A stretch of 6,225 nucleotides of DNA, taken from NCBI GenBank assembly GCA_964441935.1, contig CAYTXI010000131.1, forward strand, positions 1 through 6,225. The letters run 5' to 3'. Under the pieces are notes generated by a model that was not told the origin of the DNA, made no database searches, and worked only from the letters and a program-made list of their open reading frames with translations. Shown piece after piece: positions 5,027 to 6,225 of the stretch. This DNA comes from JBBDMC01 sp964441935 (GTDB taxonomy: Bacteria > Pseudomonadota > Alphaproteobacteria > Rhizobiales > Kaistiaceae). Each line of letters starts with the position of its first letter. Position 1 is the first letter of the stretch. The position numbers and the translations under genes are program-made.

Positions 5027-6225
5027 ATGGCGCAAACCAAAGACTGTGTTGTCGCGGACATCGGGCTTGCCGATTTCGGCCGCAAGGAGATCGTTATTGC
5101 CGAGACGGAAATGCCGGGACTGATGGCCTGCCGGGCTGAGTTTGGCGCCGCCAAACCGCTCGCCGACGCCCGCATTTCGGGTTCGCTCCACATGACCATC
5201 CAGACCGCGGTTCTGATCGAGACGCTCAAGGTGCTCGGGGCCGAGGTTCGCTGGGCCTCATGCAACATTTTCTCGACCCAAGACCACGCTGCCGCCGCGA
5301 TCGCCGCTACCGGAGTTCCGGTCTTCGCCGTCAAGGGCGAGTCGCTGGAGGATTACTGGACCTACACTGACTCGATCTTCCAGTGGCCGGACGGCCAGCC
5401 GTCAAACATGATCCTCGACGACGGCGGCGACGCGACCCTGTACATCCTTCTCGGTGGTCGCGCCGAAGAGGGCGAGGACGTTCTGTCCAAACCGAGCTCC
5501 CAAGAGGAAGAGGCCCTTTTCGCGCAGATCAAGAAGCGCATGGCCGCCAGTCCCGGCTGGTTCGTCAAGCAGCGCCACGCCATTCGTGGCGTGACCGAGG
5601 AGACCACCACTGGCGTCAACCGCCTCTACCAGTTGATGGAGAAGGGTCGCCTGCCGTTCCCGGCGATCAACGTCAACGACAGTGTCACCAAGTCTAAGTT
5701 CGACAACAAGTACGGCGTCAAGGAAAGCTTGGTGGACGGCATCCGCCGCGGCACCGACGTTATGCTGGCCGGTAAGGTCGCCGTCGTCTGCGGCTACGGC
5801 GACGTCGGCAAAGGATCGGCAGCGAGCCTACGCGGCGCCGGCGCTCGCGTCGTCGTCACCGAGGTCGATCCGATCTGCGCTCTGCAGGCGGCGATGGACG
5901 GCTACGCCGTCACCACGCTGGATACGGTCGCGCCCCACGCCGACATCGTCATCACCGCTACCGGCAACAAGGACGTCGTCACCGTCGATCACATGCGCGC
6001 TATGAAGGACATGGCGATTCTCGGCAACATCGGCCACTTTGACAACGAGATACAGGTCGCCCACCTCAAGAACTTCAGGTGGACCAACGTCAAGCCGCAG
6101 GTCGACATGATCGAGTTTCCCGACGGCAAGCGACTGATCCTTTTGTCCGAGGGTCGCCTGCTCAACCTCGGCAACGCCACCGGGCATCCCTCCTTCGTGA
6201 TGTCGGCGAGCTTCTCCAACCAGGT
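5027..6225 (+). CDS. ahcY: S-adenosylhomocysteine hydrolase (adenosylhomocysteinase), 3' end cut by window
   Basis: The frame is open from the ATG at 5027 to the window edge, with 399 full codons. The enzyme uses bound NAD to split S-adenosylhomocysteine into adenosine and homocysteine in the cytoplasm, removing the inhibitor of methyltransferases and feeding the methionine cycle. Signatures include SGSLHMTIQTAVL at 51-63, SCNIFSTQDHAAAAI at 78-92, NDSVTKSKFDNKYG at 217-230 and the NAD-binding GYGDVGKG at 256-263. NIGHFDNE follows at 334-341 and NLGNATGHPSFVMSASF at 380-396. An insertion at about 145-185 is typical of the longer bacterial form. Roughly 70 C-terminal residues, including the Lys/Tyr tail that reaches the neighbouring subunit's NAD site, are expected beyond the window. 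The start has GGAGG at 5012-5016. Its own promoter at 4941-4969 suggests expression apart from the PTS genes. Confidence 0.97.
   Translation, partial: MAQTKDCVVADIGLADFGRKEIVIAETEMPGLMACRAEFGAAKPLADARISGSLHMTIQTAVLIETLKVLGAEVRWASCNIFSTQDHAAAAIAATGVPVFAVKGESLEDYWTYTDSIFQWPDGQPSNMILDDGGDATLYILLGGRAEEGEDVLSKPSSQEEEALFAQIKKRMAASPGWFVKQRHAIRGVTEETTTGVNRLYQLMEKGRLPFPAINVNDSVTKSKFDNKYGVKESLVDGIRRGTDVMLAGKVAVVCGYGDVGKGSAASLRGAGARVVVTEVDPICALQAAMDGYAVTTLDTVAPHADIVITATGNKDVVTVDHMRAMKDMAILGNIGHFDNEIQVAHLKNFRWTNVKPQVDMIEFPDGKRLILLSEGRLLNLGNATGHPSFVMSASFSNQ

Noticed and set aside
5828..6187. Minus-strand frame opposite ahcY
   Set aside because: It mirrors the ahcY codon pattern, and the plus-strand protein is unmistakable.

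Overview
The window looks like a chromosomal segment from a high-GC alphaproteobacterium. The reading frames show strong GC bias, with GTC, ATC and GCC codons common. The gene order chvI, chvG, hprK, EIIA(Man), HPr, ahcY is a conserved alphaproteobacterial arrangement, known for example in Rhizobium, Agrobacterium and Brucella relatives. The genus cannot be set from this sequence. The left neighbour is a pnp tail and a HugZ-like gene, not the pckA usual next to chvI in rhizobia, so a lineage outside classic Rhizobiales is plausible but unproven.

Left part (1-1106): the last 34 codons of a polyribonucleotide phosphorylase gene (plus strand) meet a convergent HugZ/pyridoxamine-phosphate-oxidase-like gene with a DUF2470 tail (minus strand). 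A 209-bp intergenic region then separates this gene from the divergent chvI and must hold promoters for both.

Centre (1107-4888): a tightly packed plus-strand cluster. It encodes the ChvI response regulator, the ChvG membrane histidine kinase, a short-form HPr kinase/phosphorylase whose start overlaps the chvG stop (ATGA), an EIIA(Man)-type protein, and an HPr whose start overlaps the EIIA stop (TGATG). Key residues are intact: the receiver Asp, the kinase H, N and G boxes, the HprK P-loop, the EIIA His9, and both the catalytic His23 and the regulatory Ser54 of HPr. No sugar permease (EIIB/C/D) is present. By established precedent this is a regulatory PTS, with phosphorylation state used as a signal and not for sugar uptake, encoded alongside an envelope/acid-stress two-component system.

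Right part (4889-6225): a markedly AT-rich spacer carries a good sigma70-like promoter and a short structured leader. It precedes ahcY (S-adenosylhomocysteine hydrolase), which runs off the window end with 399 codons visible. ahcY is therefore probably transcribed, at least in part, independently of the upstream cluster.

I see no mobile elements, CRISPR arrays, tRNA or rRNA genes. The region looks like ordinary conserved core genome; nothing convincingly points to an undescribed system. The points worth checking are the ahcY leader, the palindrome in the HugZ/chvI divergent region, the HprK P-loop variant, and the absence of a rapZ-like gene between hprK and the EIIA gene.
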